From Rhodoferax ferrireducens (GTDB lineage: Bacteria > Pseudomonadota > Gammaproteobacteria > Burkholderiales > Burkholderiaceae_C): a stretch of 64,000 nt of DNA. Positions 25,540 to 35,066 of the stretch are shown one piece after another (the first letter of the stretch is position 1; every line of letters begins with the position of its first letter). The position numbers and the translations under genes were made by a program. The DNA is taken from the NCBI RefSeq assembly GCF_003347515.1, contig NZ_QEII01000298.1, forward strand, positions 62,001 through 126,000, read 5' to 3'. A model generated the notes under the pieces. It was given only the letters and a program-made list of their open reading frames with translations. It was not told the origin of the DNA and searched no databases.

Positions 25540-25544
25540 TCCCC

Positions 25545-26462
25545 ATGCAAAGCACTGCCCTGACACCCCCCAAGCTTGACGCCCTGCTGCTCACAACCTG
25601 TGATGTGCAGGGTGGCCGTACCGACGAACTGCTGCGCCTGCTCAACAGTGTCAGCCAGCAAGTGCAAGAAGACGATGTCCGTGTCATTCACTATGTGCTG
25701 CTGCAGCGCTCAGAACAAGCGGCTGCCGCACTCAAGACCGACTGGGTCCGGCACGATGTTCGTTTCCTGCAGTTGCCGGGCCGGGTTTCACTCTCGCGTG
25801 CGCGCAACCTCATGCTCAACGAGGTCGAGAAAGACGGGTTGTTGAGCAACGCCCTTTGGCTTGCATTTCCGGATGACGATGCCTGGTATCCCCCAGGCTT
25901 TATCCGACGCATGACCACCCTATTTTTCAGTGCTCCCCAAGTGGGCATGGCGACCTGCCAGTACTCGTCTGCTCCGAAAGCCGTTGCCGATACGTCCAAT
26001 TCAGGGGCCTTTGAGGTGCTGACAAGCAGTGGTCAATTTGTGCGGACAGTGTCGTCCAACACACTTTTCCTGCGGGCCGATATGGCCAGGTCAGTCGGCT
26101 TTTTCGATGAGCGCCTGGGCGTGGGTGCGCCCATCAACGGGGGGGAAGATCTCGATTTTGCATTGCGCGCCTTCACCCTCAACACCGGAAAAACGCTCAT
26201 CAGTCGCTTGCCCCTGGTGGGCCACCGGGACCGACAGGTCTGGGTTCGTTCCACCTACTTTGGCGGCAGCCTTTTTGCATTGGCGAGAGCCGCCAGAGGC
26301 GACGTCCGGCTGTGGTGGTCATTTGTCAGGAAAAGCCTGGTTGGCATCTATCTGTTTGCCAATGGCGAGTTAAAGCCCAAACAGTTGTGGGCCAGTATTC
26401 GCTGCGCCTTGAAGGGATTCGCCACCCGTACGCCACTCGTTGAAAAGATCACCACACCCTGA
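25545..26462 (+). CDS. Glycosyltransferase family 2-like protein
   Basis: A 305-residue GT-A fold glycosyltransferase. It has an N-terminal nucleotide-sugar-binding strand (ALLLTTCDVQGGRTDELLR), SRARNLMLNE, then the metal-binding acidic motif AFPDDDAWY. A C-terminal acceptor region contains GGEDLDFALRAF, the ED-x-D pattern common in galactosyl- and glucosyl-transferases. Donor and acceptor cannot be read. Start is the ATG at 25545, 5 bases after the preceding stop. Confidence 0.85.
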   Translation: MQSTALTPPKLDALLLTTCDVQGGRTDELLRLLNSVSQQVQEDDVRVIHYVLLQRSEQAAAALKTDWVRHDVRFLQLPGRVSLSRARNLMLNEVEKDGLLSNALWLAFPDDDAWYPPGFIRRMTTLFFSAPQVGMATCQYSSAPKAVADTSNSGAFEVLTSSGQFVRTVSSNTLFLRADMARSVGFFDERLGVGAPINGGEDLDFALRAFTLNTGKTLISRLPLVGHRDRQVWVRSTYFGGSLFALARAARGDVRLWWSFVRKSLVGIYLFANGELKPKQLWASIRCALKGFATRTPLVEKITTP

Positions 26463-27538
26463 TGCTGCGCCGAATTCTTTTGCTGGCGGGTTTCCTGGCT
26501 GCGGCCCTGGCTTTGGGGATTTTCCTGCTCAAAGGAAAACCGCATACGGATCTGGTCGCTGAAGACCGCGTGCATATCAAGTCAAGCCCCATCAAGACAC
26601 TTGATCGATTCCCGTCCATCAAGCATGCCGAACTTGCACAACAACTTCGTTTCGAACATGGCATCACACTGACAAGCCCGTCAGAAGCCTTCGGCGGACT
26701 GTCTGCGCTGCACCTGTCCAAAGACCGTGACGTTCTGCTGGCCATCACGGACACAGGGCATTGGGTACGAGCCACACCCGTTTGGCGAGATAAGCAGCTG
26801 GTTGGATTGGAGCACGCCGTGATGGCACCGGTACAAGCTGCCGGAGGACGCTCCTTACGCGCCACCGGGCATGGTGACATCGAGGCGCTGGCCGTGGGCA
26901 ACAACGGTGCCTACCTGGCCGATGAGAGCTTTGGTTCAAGCATTTTCTTTGCGCCCAACGTGCCGGGCTCACTCGCCGCGCCGGTTCAACCGTTCAAGCG
27001 ACGGGCCGCCCTGAAGCGAATGCCCAAAGGTCGGGGAATAGAGGCGCTGGCTTTCGTGGAGACGACGGGTCAGGCGCCCCAACTGCTGGCCATTGCCGAG
27101 CGCAGTCCAGATTCAGACACGGCATCGCTGCCCGCCTGGTTGCTTCCCATAAACCGTGACAGCACGGATATACAAGCCCTGCAATATGAAGCCACGTCCG
27201 GATTCGATGTTTCCGATGCTGCTTTTTCAAAGACATGCGGGCTTTTGGTTCTGGAGCGCAAACTAAATTGGTTGGGTTTCTTTGAAATCCGTTTGAAGCT
27301 GGTTCAGTCAACCAATATCAAGGCCGGGAGCACCCTGAAAGGACTGACCCTTCTGGCGACTAATTCATGGGCCAGTTACGTGGACAACATGGAGGGGGTT
27401 TCCGTCGTTGACATGCCCGATGGATCATGTGAGGTTTTCATGACTTCTGACGATAACTATTTGCCCGTGCAGTCAACGAATCTACTGCAATTCAGATTGT
27501 CAAATAACAATATTAAGTTATCACCCTCAGATGAATAA
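26462..27538 (+). CDS. Esterase-like/phytase-like beta-propeller protein, membrane-anchored
   Basis: A 358-residue protein with an N-terminal anchor or signal (ILLLAGFLAAALALGIFLL) and a domain resembling the 'esterase-like activity of phytase' family. The matching blocks are FGGLSALHL, LLAITDTGHW, GDIEALAV, RGIEALAFVE and a final DNMEGVSVVD...SDDNYLP. Enzymatic activity of the family is poorly proven. In the middle of a glycosyltransferase operon it may modify or remove groups on the polymer in the periplasm, which is inference. ATG overlaps the previous stop. Confidence 0.75.
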   Translation: MLRRILLLAGFLAAALALGIFLLKGKPHTDLVAEDRVHIKSSPIKTLDRFPSIKHAELAQQLRFEHGITLTSPSEAFGGLSALHLSKDRDVLLAITDTGHWVRATPVWRDKQLVGLEHAVMAPVQAAGGRSLRATGHGDIEALAVGNNGAYLADESFGSSIFFAPNVPGSLAAPVQPFKRRAALKRMPKGRGIEALAFVETTGQAPQLLAIAERSPDSDTASLPAWLLPINRDSTDIQALQYEATSGFDVSDAAFSKTCGLLVLERKLNWLGFFEIRLKLVQSTNIKAGSTLKGLTLLATNSWASYVDNMEGVSVVDMPDGSCEVFMTSDDNYLPVQSTNLLQFRLSNNNIKLSPSDE

Positions 27539-28805
27539 TAAAAAACAAAATAGCGATAAGATTTTCATGGTTGTCGAAGAACTGCCATGCAGAGGGCATA
27601 ACGGCTACTCAACCTACAACCGTGCATTCCTGGATTATTTTCTGACATCCGGAAAAGAAGTCCATCTCTGCGTCACCGGGCCACGGCTTCCCGGTCTGGT
27701 TTTCAGGCCAGGCCAGCAGTTGGGATCGAACAAACCCATCTTTCATTACCTGCATGCGTTTGAGTTGGGTGGATTCTGCTTTCCTTCAACACGCGCCGCC
27801 ATGCTGCGCGGTGTCTATGCAAGTTTGCCCACCGCACTGCGGGTACGGTTGCAGAATTTGATGTCATTTCGGTCATCGCGCAAGCGCCAGAGCGGTCCTC
27901 CAGCGGCTGTTATCGGCCGTCGACTCGATCCAGCGGAGTCCGCTTCCATCGCTCGCCGAATCGATTCGATAGCACCCGACTGGGTATTTGTCGACACAAT
28001 CTTTCGCGCCGGTTTCATTCCCTTCCTGCAGTCATCGCCAAAGCTGGCACTGATCGCGCACGATGTTTTTTACCAACGTTGCCAGTCCATCGCCGCGCAA
28101 GGAATCCCGGTGACACCCTGGGTCAGCGCGGAGGATGAAGCGGCAAGTTTGAATTACTTTGACCGGATTGTTGCCATCAGCGACGACGATGCCACGCTGC
28201 TGCAGGCTCTCACCCCATCCTCCACCCCTTCGGCGCTGATGTCACCGCTGGACGTCGCGGTGCCGGGCATACCCACCCCGAATCCTGGCCGGCGCGTGCT
28301 CTACCTGGGTAGCCGTGCGCACCACAATATCCAGGGTCTTCAGTGGTTTCTGGATGAAATCTGGCCCCAGGTCCTGGCGACCGTCCCCGATGCCGCACTG
28401 GATGTCGTCGGTTCGGTCTGCGACGGCCTTCAACCCAGCCCGAATGTCATGCTCCATGGGCGTGTCGATAATATTGCGGCCATTGCGTGCAACACCGGCT
28501 TTGCGATTAACCCGGTGCTTGCCGGCAGCGGATTGAAGATAAAAATGCTGGACTATTTCGCCCATAGTTTGCCCTGCATTACCACCGACGTGGGAGCCAT
28601 TGGGTTTCCCCGTGTCTCACCCTCCCCGATCCGCATCAGCAGCGATGCTGATTCGTATGCGACTGCCGTCATTGAATGGCTTCAAAACGATGCGCTGCGG
28701 GAGCGCGCCCGTTCAATATTGCCAAGCTATGTAACTTACTTTTCGCGAGAAAACTTCGATCGCCAACTCGCATCCTTGATGCGCCTTGATTTCGCGGCCT
28801 GTTGA
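27531..28805 (+). CDS. Glycosyltransferase family 4-like protein
   Basis: A 424-residue GT-B fold enzyme. The N-terminal half has MVVEELPCRGHNGYSTYNRAF, where a GGGxxR-like acceptor loop usually sits. The C-terminal half has the family's RVLYLGSRAHHNIQGLQWFL, IAAIACNTGFAINPVLAGSG and LKIKMLDYFAHSLPCITTD. It overlaps the previous gene by 8 bases. Base composition falls from about here on relative to the eps genes. Confidence 0.87.
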   Translation: MNNKKQNSDKIFMVVEELPCRGHNGYSTYNRAFLDYFLTSGKEVHLCVTGPRLPGLVFRPGQQLGSNKPIFHYLHAFELGGFCFPSTRAAMLRGVYASLPTALRVRLQNLMSFRSSRKRQSGPPAAVIGRRLDPAESASIARRIDSIAPDWVFVDTIFRAGFIPFLQSSPKLALIAHDVFYQRCQSIAAQGIPVTPWVSAEDEAASLNYFDRIVAISDDDATLLQALTPSSTPSALMSPLDVAVPGIPTPNPGRRVLYLGSRAHHNIQGLQWFLDEIWPQVLATVPDAALDVVGSVCDGLQPSPNVMLHGRVDNIAAIACNTGFAINPVLAGSGLKIKMLDYFAHSLPCITTDVGAIGFPRVSPSPIRISSDADSYATAVIEWLQNDALRERARSILPSYVTYFSRENFDRQLASLMRLDFAAC

Positions 28806-28843
28806 GCATTAAAAATCAAATAAAAACTATTTTCTTTATCTAA

Positions 28844-30295
28844 ATGCCAAATAGTCTCAGTTCAAAAGTTTCATCAGGATTGCTCTGGTCCGCCGTGCGC
28901 AGCTGGGGAAGCAGACTGTCTTCCCTGGCCGTATTTCTTGTCCTGTCACGCTTGTTGACGCCCTATGAATTCGGCCTGTTTGCAGCGGCAACCGTTATCT
29001 TTCTGTTTTTTGAGCTGTTTGTGGATCAGGGACTTAGTGATGCCTTGGTTCAAACCAATGAGCTGAACGACGAACTGGTCAATGCCGTCTTCTGGTTAAA
29101 TATAGTTTTCTCTTTTATTGTATTTTTCACGGTCTACCTGTCTGCGCCTTACCTGGCGCAGAAGATGAAAATGCCGGATTTGTCACAAATTATCCGGTAC
29201 GGCTCCCTTTCAATCCTGATAAATTCAACGGCTTTATGCCAGCAGGCACTTTATCGGCGTGAATTCAAATACAAGATGCTGGCCGTTCGAAGTTTAATAG
29301 CTTCTTTGGTGAGCGGCATTTTTGGTTGTGTTTTTGCTTTTTACGGATTTGGAGCCTACAGCCTGTTGATTCAGTTTTTGATACTGAGCACGATTAATGC
29401 AACCTATGTCTGGTACTACCCCATCTGGCGCCCGACGCTCCATCTCGATGTCAAACCAGCATTCAAGTTACTGGGTTTCAGCATCAGCGTTTTTCTTACC
29501 AAATTGCTGGATTTCATATCTCAAAAATCCATTGATATTTTTATTGGTTACGCTCTGGGTGCCGTGAGCTTGGGCTTGTATTCGGTGGGCGCACGGCTGT
29601 ATCTCATACTCATGCAGATGTTAAGTTCAGTTGTTCTCGATGTTGCTCTGTCCGGATTTTCCAGACTTTCATCACAGCTCGACAAATTAGCCAGCGCCTA
29701 TGTCTCAGCACTGAAAATTTCAAGTGCCGTGGCCTTCCCCATTTTTGTATTCCTCTCCGCAACAGCAAGCCTTGTTATTCCCCTATTTTTTGGAGACAAA
29801 TGGTCAGAAAGTTCATATGTCTTCAGTGCCCTTTCCTTGCTGGGGGCGGTTCAAGTTTTGCAGTTTTACAATGGATCGTGCTTGAATGCGTTGGGCAAGA
29901 GCAATCTCACGTTGGTGACGGTCTGTTTTAAAATATTATTCGCGTTTATTTCCCTGTTTTTCTTTTCCAGCGCCGGTCTGGAAAAATTGATAATGGCTTT
30001 CGTTATTGGCCAATTATTGGCGGCGCCCATCAGTTTTTATTTTGGACTGTCCAGGCTAAAGCTGAAACTCTTGTTGGTCGTAAAAACCATATTTCCCTTC
30101 ATGCTTGCGTCGGCGCTCATGTGGTTGGGATGCTATTTTATCGTCAAGCATTTTGAAACGACCCACAAAATACTCGTTCTTCTGCTGACCATGGTGACAT
30201 CTTTTATTATTTACTTCACATCACTGTTTACTCTGTTCAATAAAGACTTTCACTATTTATTGTTTCTATTAAAAAATAAGTTTAAGGTCGCTTGA
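28844..30295 (+). CDS. Wzx-type polysaccharide flippase (MOP superfamily)
   Basis: A 483-residue membrane protein with 12-14 hydrophobic helices, starting with SSGLLWSAVRSWGSRLSS and LSRLLTPYEFGLFAAATV, the signature opening of polysaccharide-synthesis (WzxC-like) flippases. It should move undecaprenyl-linked repeat units to the periplasm for the polymerase. It is visibly AT-richer than the eps genes. A 38-base AT-rich gap separates it from the previous gene. Confidence 0.9.
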   Translation: MPNSLSSKVSSGLLWSAVRSWGSRLSSLAVFLVLSRLLTPYEFGLFAAATVIFLFFELFVDQGLSDALVQTNELNDELVNAVFWLNIVFSFIVFFTVYLSAPYLAQKMKMPDLSQIIRYGSLSILINSTALCQQALYRREFKYKMLAVRSLIASLVSGIFGCVFAFYGFGAYSLLIQFLILSTINATYVWYYPIWRPTLHLDVKPAFKLLGFSISVFLTKLLDFISQKSIDIFIGYALGAVSLGLYSVGARLYLILMQMLSSVVLDVALSGFSRLSSQLDKLASAYVSALKISSAVAFPIFVFLSATASLVIPLFFGDKWSESSYVFSALSLLGAVQVLQFYNGSCLNALGKSNLTLVTVCFKILFAFISLFFFSSAGLEKLIMAFVIGQLLAAPISFYFGLSRLKLKLLLVVKTIFPFMLASALMWLGCYFIVKHFETTHKILVLLLTMVTSFIIYFTSLFTLFNKDFHYLLFLLKNKFKVA

Positions 30296-30296
30296 C

Positions 30297-31592
30297 ATGC
30301 AAAAACTCCCCTTTAAATCCAGACTGCGTGAATATATTCGTTTTCCATTGCTGATGCGGGAGTGGAAAAATGTCATTGATGAAATGGGAATTAACCCACC
30401 GGTGCCACACGGTCCTATTGAGAAATTCCTGATCATTCCTTGTGATCAAAGAACCGTCATCGGCTCGCGCGGTGACGAGGCCATGATGCTGGCCATGATC
30501 CAATCCATACGGGCAAAGAATCCGGACGCCATCATCAGCCTTTTGACTTACGCAGATTTTCAGCACCCGATTTTGCTGGAGTATGAAATTAAAGTTATTC
30601 CACAGTGGGCCAATCCGTCATGGTCGCTGGCAGATATATTGGAGGTCTGCTCTCATTTTGATTCCATCATGATTGTCGGTGCCGACACCATGGATGGACA
30701 TTACTCTCTCTTGAACTCATCCCGGCTCTGGGTTGTCGCGGATTCGGTGGCTCGACTCGGAAAAAAATCAACCATATTGGGATTTTCTTTCAACTCGACG
30801 CCCGCCTTGAAAATCATCAATCTCATCAAGAAAGTGTCGCCGCATGTGACGGTATTGTTGCGCGACCCTGTTTCGCATCAACGTTTTGAAAAAATGACCG
30901 GCAGACAGGCGAAATGCGCCGCCGATGCCGCGTTTCAGCTGCATGAATCAGAGGCTATACCTCAGATGGATCGGTTGTTGAGCTGGATTGACGAGACGAA
31001 AGCAAGCGGCTCGAAAGTCATTGGATTCAATGTTCATCCCATGCTGTTCGACATGTCTGATCCGGCAGTGAAAACCCAATTCATCCAGGACTGCGCCAAG
31101 GCACTGCTCCGCGCGATGGGTGAACATTCAATTTCGGTTCTGCTTATTTCCCATGATTTCAGAGGCTCAGATGAGGCCGATCTGGGATTGCTGGAGCGCA
31201 TCTACGCCACTGTAAAAAATGAGGCCGGCGACAGGATTTATCTGGACAGACATCCCTACAGCGCCACCGAGCTTAAATTCATCGCTGGAAATATGGATGC
31301 CGTTTTTTCGGCACGGATGCATCTTTGCATCGCGACACTGGGCATGAAGAAGCCGGTCAGCGTGCTGACCTACCAGGGAAAATTCGAAGGTTTATTCAGT
31401 TATTTCAAGTTACCCGCCGAATTAATGCTGGATCCCCAGTCGATGAGTCTGGAGGAAGACATATTTCTCGCGATTTCATTTCTGGTTGACAACTTACCCC
31501 TGCTGACAAAGGTGGTCAATGACTCCTGGGCAGGCGTCAAGCGATTGGCGGCACTTAATACATTGGCGGCAACAGAGATTAACATTGAATAG
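30297..31592 (+). CDS. Polysaccharide pyruvyl transferase family protein
   Basis: A 431-residue protein of the pyruvyl transferase (PS_pyruv_trans) family, which adds pyruvate ketals to sugars using phosphoenolpyruvate. Visible blocks: a GSRGDEAMML glycine-rich start, VLLRDPVS, and the C-terminal SARMHLCIATLGMKKPVSVLT, matching the family's SxRxH motif. A pyruvate ketal would add negative charge to the polymer. The gene starts one base after the flippase stop and overlaps the next gene. Confidence 0.83.
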   Translation: MQKLPFKSRLREYIRFPLLMREWKNVIDEMGINPPVPHGPIEKFLIIPCDQRTVIGSRGDEAMMLAMIQSIRAKNPDAIISLLTYADFQHPILLEYEIKVIPQWANPSWSLADILEVCSHFDSIMIVGADTMDGHYSLLNSSRLWVVADSVARLGKKSTILGFSFNSTPALKIINLIKKVSPHVTVLLRDPVSHQRFEKMTGRQAKCAADAAFQLHESEAIPQMDRLLSWIDETKASGSKVIGFNVHPMLFDMSDPAVKTQFIQDCAKALLRAMGEHSISVLLISHDFRGSDEADLGLLERIYATVKNEAGDRIYLDRHPYSATELKFIAGNMDAVFSARMHLCIATLGMKKPVSVLTYQGKFEGLFSYFKLPAELMLDPQSMSLEEDIFLAISFLVDNLPLLTKVVNDSWAGVKRLAALNTLAATEINIE

Positions 31593-32766
31593 TATTGTCA
31601 TCATCGCAAATGAATTCCCCTATCCACCGACGCACGGTGGCAAAGTGGATGTGTGGCGCCGAATTTGCGCGCTGAAAGAACTCGGTGCGAGGGTGTGTCT
31701 TATTGCCTGGGCTGATCCACAAGTGAGCCAGGACACAGCTTCAATCGATGCCGTGCGCGCGGTGGTGGACGAGTTGATTCTTCTCCCCTACCACGATGGA
31801 TTTCTCCATAAATGTCATCAACTGTACAGGTCGCTATTCCTGCCACGCTCGGTCAGCAATCGATCGCTGACCAACCAACATTTTGCTTCCGTGGTGTCCA
31901 AGATCAAGAATTTTGGGCCCGATATTATCTTTCTTGATTCAGTTTATGGCTACCTGCTGGCTGAAAAACTGGTGAAGTCATTGCATATCAAGCTTTATTA
32001 TCGAAGTCATAATATTGAATATGCTTATCTAAAAAAACAGTTTCTGCTGGCCAAGAAACTGCCGGAAAAAATAAAATGGTTTTTCAATGCCCGCGGCATG
32101 GAAGCTATTGAATATAAAACCATCAAGCTGGCAAGCCAGTTTTACGATATTTCCTTTGAAGATCTTGTTTTCTGGCAAAACAAGGGATTTAATCACGGCC
32201 ACTGGCTCCCGCCTGTCGTGGACATCGAGCTATCTCGGCAACTTTCCAACAATAACAATTACGCACCAAAATATGACGTTGGCTATTTGGGAAATCTGTT
32301 CATGCCGAATAACGTCAATGGCCTGGTCTGGTTTTTGAAAGAAGTTGTTCCGCTGGTGCGGTCAAAATCTCCTGGCGTCAAAATTTTTATTGCGGGCAGC
32401 AAACCGGCTCCGGAGTTGCTGGATCTGGCGAAGTTATCTGGCGTTGATGTTCTGGCCAATCCACCTGATATTGTTCCGGTACTGCGCAATGCCAAGGTGT
32501 TGGTTAATCCGGTATTTGCCGGCAGCGGTGTCAACGTGAAATCTGTTGAGATGCTGTTCACCCCGTGCCAGCTTGTGGCCACCCCCATCGGGCTGGGCGG
32601 ATTACCCGAACAGGTAAAAAAATGTTTTTGGCAAGCGGAAACTCCGCAAGAGTTTGCCAACGTTGTGCTTGCGGCTATTGATGATTTTAAATCGATCAAC
32701 ATGAATGAACGCAACACCGCACGCACTCATTTTTTACCCGAGGCAGTGGGTCTCATCCTTCACTAA
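31585..32766 (+). CDS. Glycosyltransferase family 4-like protein
   Basis: A 393-residue GT-B glycosyltransferase. TTG at 31585 is chosen because it directly precedes the first beta strand (SIVIIANEFPYPPTHGGKVD, containing the PxxGG acceptor motif). It overlaps the previous stop by 8 bases; the frame is open 66 bases further upstream but inside the pyruvyl transferase. C-terminal blocks are VGYLGNLFMPNNVNGLVWFL and NPVFAGSGVNVKSVEML. It resembles the enzyme encoded at 27531, and the two may have arisen by duplication. Confidence 0.87.
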   Translation: MNSIVIIANEFPYPPTHGGKVDVWRRICALKELGARVCLIAWADPQVSQDTASIDAVRAVVDELILLPYHDGFLHKCHQLYRSLFLPRSVSNRSLTNQHFASVVSKIKNFGPDIIFLDSVYGYLLAEKLVKSLHIKLYYRSHNIEYAYLKKQFLLAKKLPEKIKWFFNARGMEAIEYKTIKLASQFYDISFEDLVFWQNKGFNHGHWLPPVVDIELSRQLSNNNNYAPKYDVGYLGNLFMPNNVNGLVWFLKEVVPLVRSKSPGVKIFIAGSKPAPELLDLAKLSGVDVLANPPDIVPVLRNAKVLVNPVFAGSGVNVKSVEMLFTPCQLVATPIGLGGLPEQVKKCFWQAETPQEFANVVLAAIDDFKSINMNERNTARTHFLPEAVGLILH

Positions 32767-33105
32767 TTAATGAGAATTTTGTTACACATATTTTAATGAG
32801 CACAGATCATCATGTGCTTAAATATTAAGACTCTCGCAGTGACCTGAATTCACCGCCTCAATAGCAGCCGCGTATCGCTGGTTTTATTGGCGCCGATTTT
32901 ATGAAGGATTTCATATTGCGAAGCTGTGACACAGTTCGTATTTTTTCTGCCGGCGCAGATGATCGATGAGGCCGCTGATTCCGTAGGCACGGTGATTGGC
33001 CAATGGCTTAAAAGGCCTCAAGAGTTCACCAAAACGTGGTTACCCCGCTGCAATATGTTTTGCAGCGGTTTAGCAGAATCTTTCGAAACCTGGATCCACT
33101 TTTCC
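32767..33105 (+). other. 339-bp region between GT operon and heparinase-like gene
   Basis: The first ~100 bases are AT-rich and non-coding, with ATTAATGAG near 32766 and TTTTAATGAG near 32795. CTGTG-A-CACAG at 32922-32932 is a small palindrome. From 32926 a frame is open into the heparinase-like gene, but its residues precede an obvious signal peptide and look unlike a protein N-terminus. It may be a remnant or leader. I see no clear promoter. Confidence 0.45.
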
Positions 33106-35043
33106 ATGAAACTCTTTTCTTGTTGGCAAAATATCCTGATCGTTACGGGTCTGGCCTTCTCATGCGCGGGCCAGGGGTCGGCGTCGGAGCTTGCGGAAAC
33201 AGCCAACCGGGTGGCCGTTGAGCGATTCGCGGAGGCGAGCCAGTTGGCCACCCAGCCGCCGTGGAATGCCTGGGTCACACAAGAATCAGAGACTTTGCGC
33301 GGCTGGATGACGGCCCCCCGCGACAACCCCCGATGGAGTGCGGGATGGGCGCACGACCTGGCGGACCCACGCACCGGCGCCTTCCTGAGCTGGGCGCCCA
33401 GTATGAACTGCCAGCAATTCGGAGCCGAGGCCACTCGAACCTTCAAGGCCTGCATTTTCATGCAACGCCAGCACAACATCGCCATGATGCTCACAGCGGC
33501 GCGCTTGTACCGCCTCACCGGCAAGGTGGAGTTTGCCGAGTGGGCTGCCGCCCAACTCGATGTGTACCAATCGATTTATGCGTCGCCCAGCACCGACAAG
33601 TCCGCACCTTCGGGCAAGCTTTTCTTGCAGCCGCTGGATGAAAGCACCGTGGCCGCGTCACTGGCGGACACCGCACGGCTGTTGCGCGGCCACGTCCCGG
33701 CGGAACGCGTCGAGGGTTGGTGCAGGAATCTGTTACTGCCCATGGGACGGGCCATGCTGGGGGCGCAGCGTGAAGTGCATAACGTGGCCGTCTGGTACGG
33801 TGCTGGCGCCTCCATCATGGCCATGGAGTGTGCCGACGCGGCCATGCTGGAGTCCGCAACAGCGGGCAAATTTGGCTTGCTCAACTTGCTGAAGACTGGT
33901 GTCAGCCAGGACGGCTTCTGGTTTGAGCTGTCGCCGCAATACCAGTCTTATGTGGCTACAGCGCTGACCGATCTGCTGATTTCAGCCTCGCTCAGAGGCG
34001 AGGCCAGCCGCTTCGAAGAGGTGGGCGCCTATCTGCAGCGGCTGATGATGGCGCCGTCCCAGGTCGCCTTCGGTGGCGGCGATGGCCCCATCATCAACGA
34101 CATGAATCGACCGGTCCAGATTCCCGATCTGGCACTCGCCAAACGCGCCAGGCGCGTGATCCCGACCGATGTGGGCATCGCCGAATCGCAAAAATCACCG
34201 GGATGGAGCGAATTGCTCGACCCGGTCACCGATGTGCCCCACCCGCTCAAATTCCCGGTTTTCGATGCGTCTGCAAAGTCATACACCTGGGTTGGCGGCC
34301 TGCGGTCGCTTTATCTCAAGGACGAGGGCTGGGTTGCCTTACTGCGGGCAGGACAGGCTGAGCGTTTTCACGCCCATCAGGACGCCTTGTCGGTCGAGTT
34401 GAAGTTCGGCAATACCTGGGTCCTGCGGAACTCCGTTTCGCCCGCCTATGGATCGGAGCTGCACCGCGCCTTTTACAAGCTGGCCGCGTCCTATAGCGGT
34501 CCGTTGGTGGATGGCAACGGCAGCAGCAACTGGTTCAAACCGGTGAGTCGGACACGAACAGATGGCAAGGGCGTGTCGGCTGAATTCGACGGATTTGCCA
34601 AAGACATCAGCGTCTCGCGTGCGCTCTCGGTTGACGGCAATCGACGCTTCACGGATGCGGTGACCTTCAAGAACATAACGCCCGCCAACGCCACCGCCGC
34701 TGCTTCCGCCGCTGTCGCCAGATCAACCGGCGTGCTCTACCACAGCGACTGCACCCTGCCCGCGCCGGCGCTGGACAAACCAGACGAGGTCCTGGCACCG
34801 CTCAAGCTGTCGCCGCATATCAAGGGCTGGTCATTGATCCACATGAATGCTGCGCTGAAGAGCTTCACGCTGCAGTGTGGGCAGCAGCAGTTCTTGTTCG
34901 CTGTCTCAGGCTCGCGCCCGTTCAGGATATGGCGCGGCGAGTCGCCTGCGCTGGCCCCGGCCAGGCAAAGAACCGCCCTCTACATCGAGCTGGAAGCCGG
35001 TCAGGGCGGTTGGCTATCGACCGCCCTCTCACCCAGCAATTGA
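33106..35043 (+). CDS. Secreted heparinase II/III / alginate-lyase-like polysaccharide lyase
   Basis: A 645-residue protein with a Sec signal peptide (IVTGLAFSCAGQGSASE). An alpha/alpha-toroid alginate-lyase-like domain covers about residues 50-330 (DGFWFELSPQYQSYVATALT is its conserved Asn/His/Tyr region, with Tyr present). A heparinase II/III beta-sandwich follows from about residue 400, with FHAHQDALSVELKFG. Such enzymes cut uronic-acid polymers by beta-elimination. With ugd nearby, it may trim or release this polymer. ATG 33106 is preferred for the signal peptide, although the frame is open from 32926. Confidence 0.85.
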   Translation: MKLFSCWQNILIVTGLAFSCAGQGSASELAETANRVAVERFAEASQLATQPPWNAWVTQESETLRGWMTAPRDNPRWSAGWAHDLADPRTGAFLSWAPSMNCQQFGAEATRTFKACIFMQRQHNIAMMLTAARLYRLTGKVEFAEWAAAQLDVYQSIYASPSTDKSAPSGKLFLQPLDESTVAASLADTARLLRGHVPAERVEGWCRNLLLPMGRAMLGAQREVHNVAVWYGAGASIMAMECADAAMLESATAGKFGLLNLLKTGVSQDGFWFELSPQYQSYVATALTDLLISASLRGEASRFEEVGAYLQRLMMAPSQVAFGGGDGPIINDMNRPVQIPDLALAKRARRVIPTDVGIAESQKSPGWSELLDPVTDVPHPLKFPVFDASAKSYTWVGGLRSLYLKDEGWVALLRAGQAERFHAHQDALSVELKFGNTWVLRNSVSPAYGSELHRAFYKLAASYSGPLVDGNGSSNWFKPVSRTRTDGKGVSAEFDGFAKDISVSRALSVDGNRRFTDAVTFKNITPANATAAASAAVARSTGVLYHSDCTLPAPALDKPDEVLAPLKLSPHIKGWSLIHMNAALKSFTLQCGQQQFLFAVSGSRPFRIWRGESPALAPARQRTALYIELEAGQGGWLSTALSPSN

Positions 35044-35066
35044 TTTCTTTTAACCACGAGTGACGG

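Noticed and set aside
32926..33105. N-terminal extension of the heparinase-like protein
   Set aside because: The frame is open but a clean signal peptide begins at 33106, and the preceding residues resemble no secreted N-terminus.
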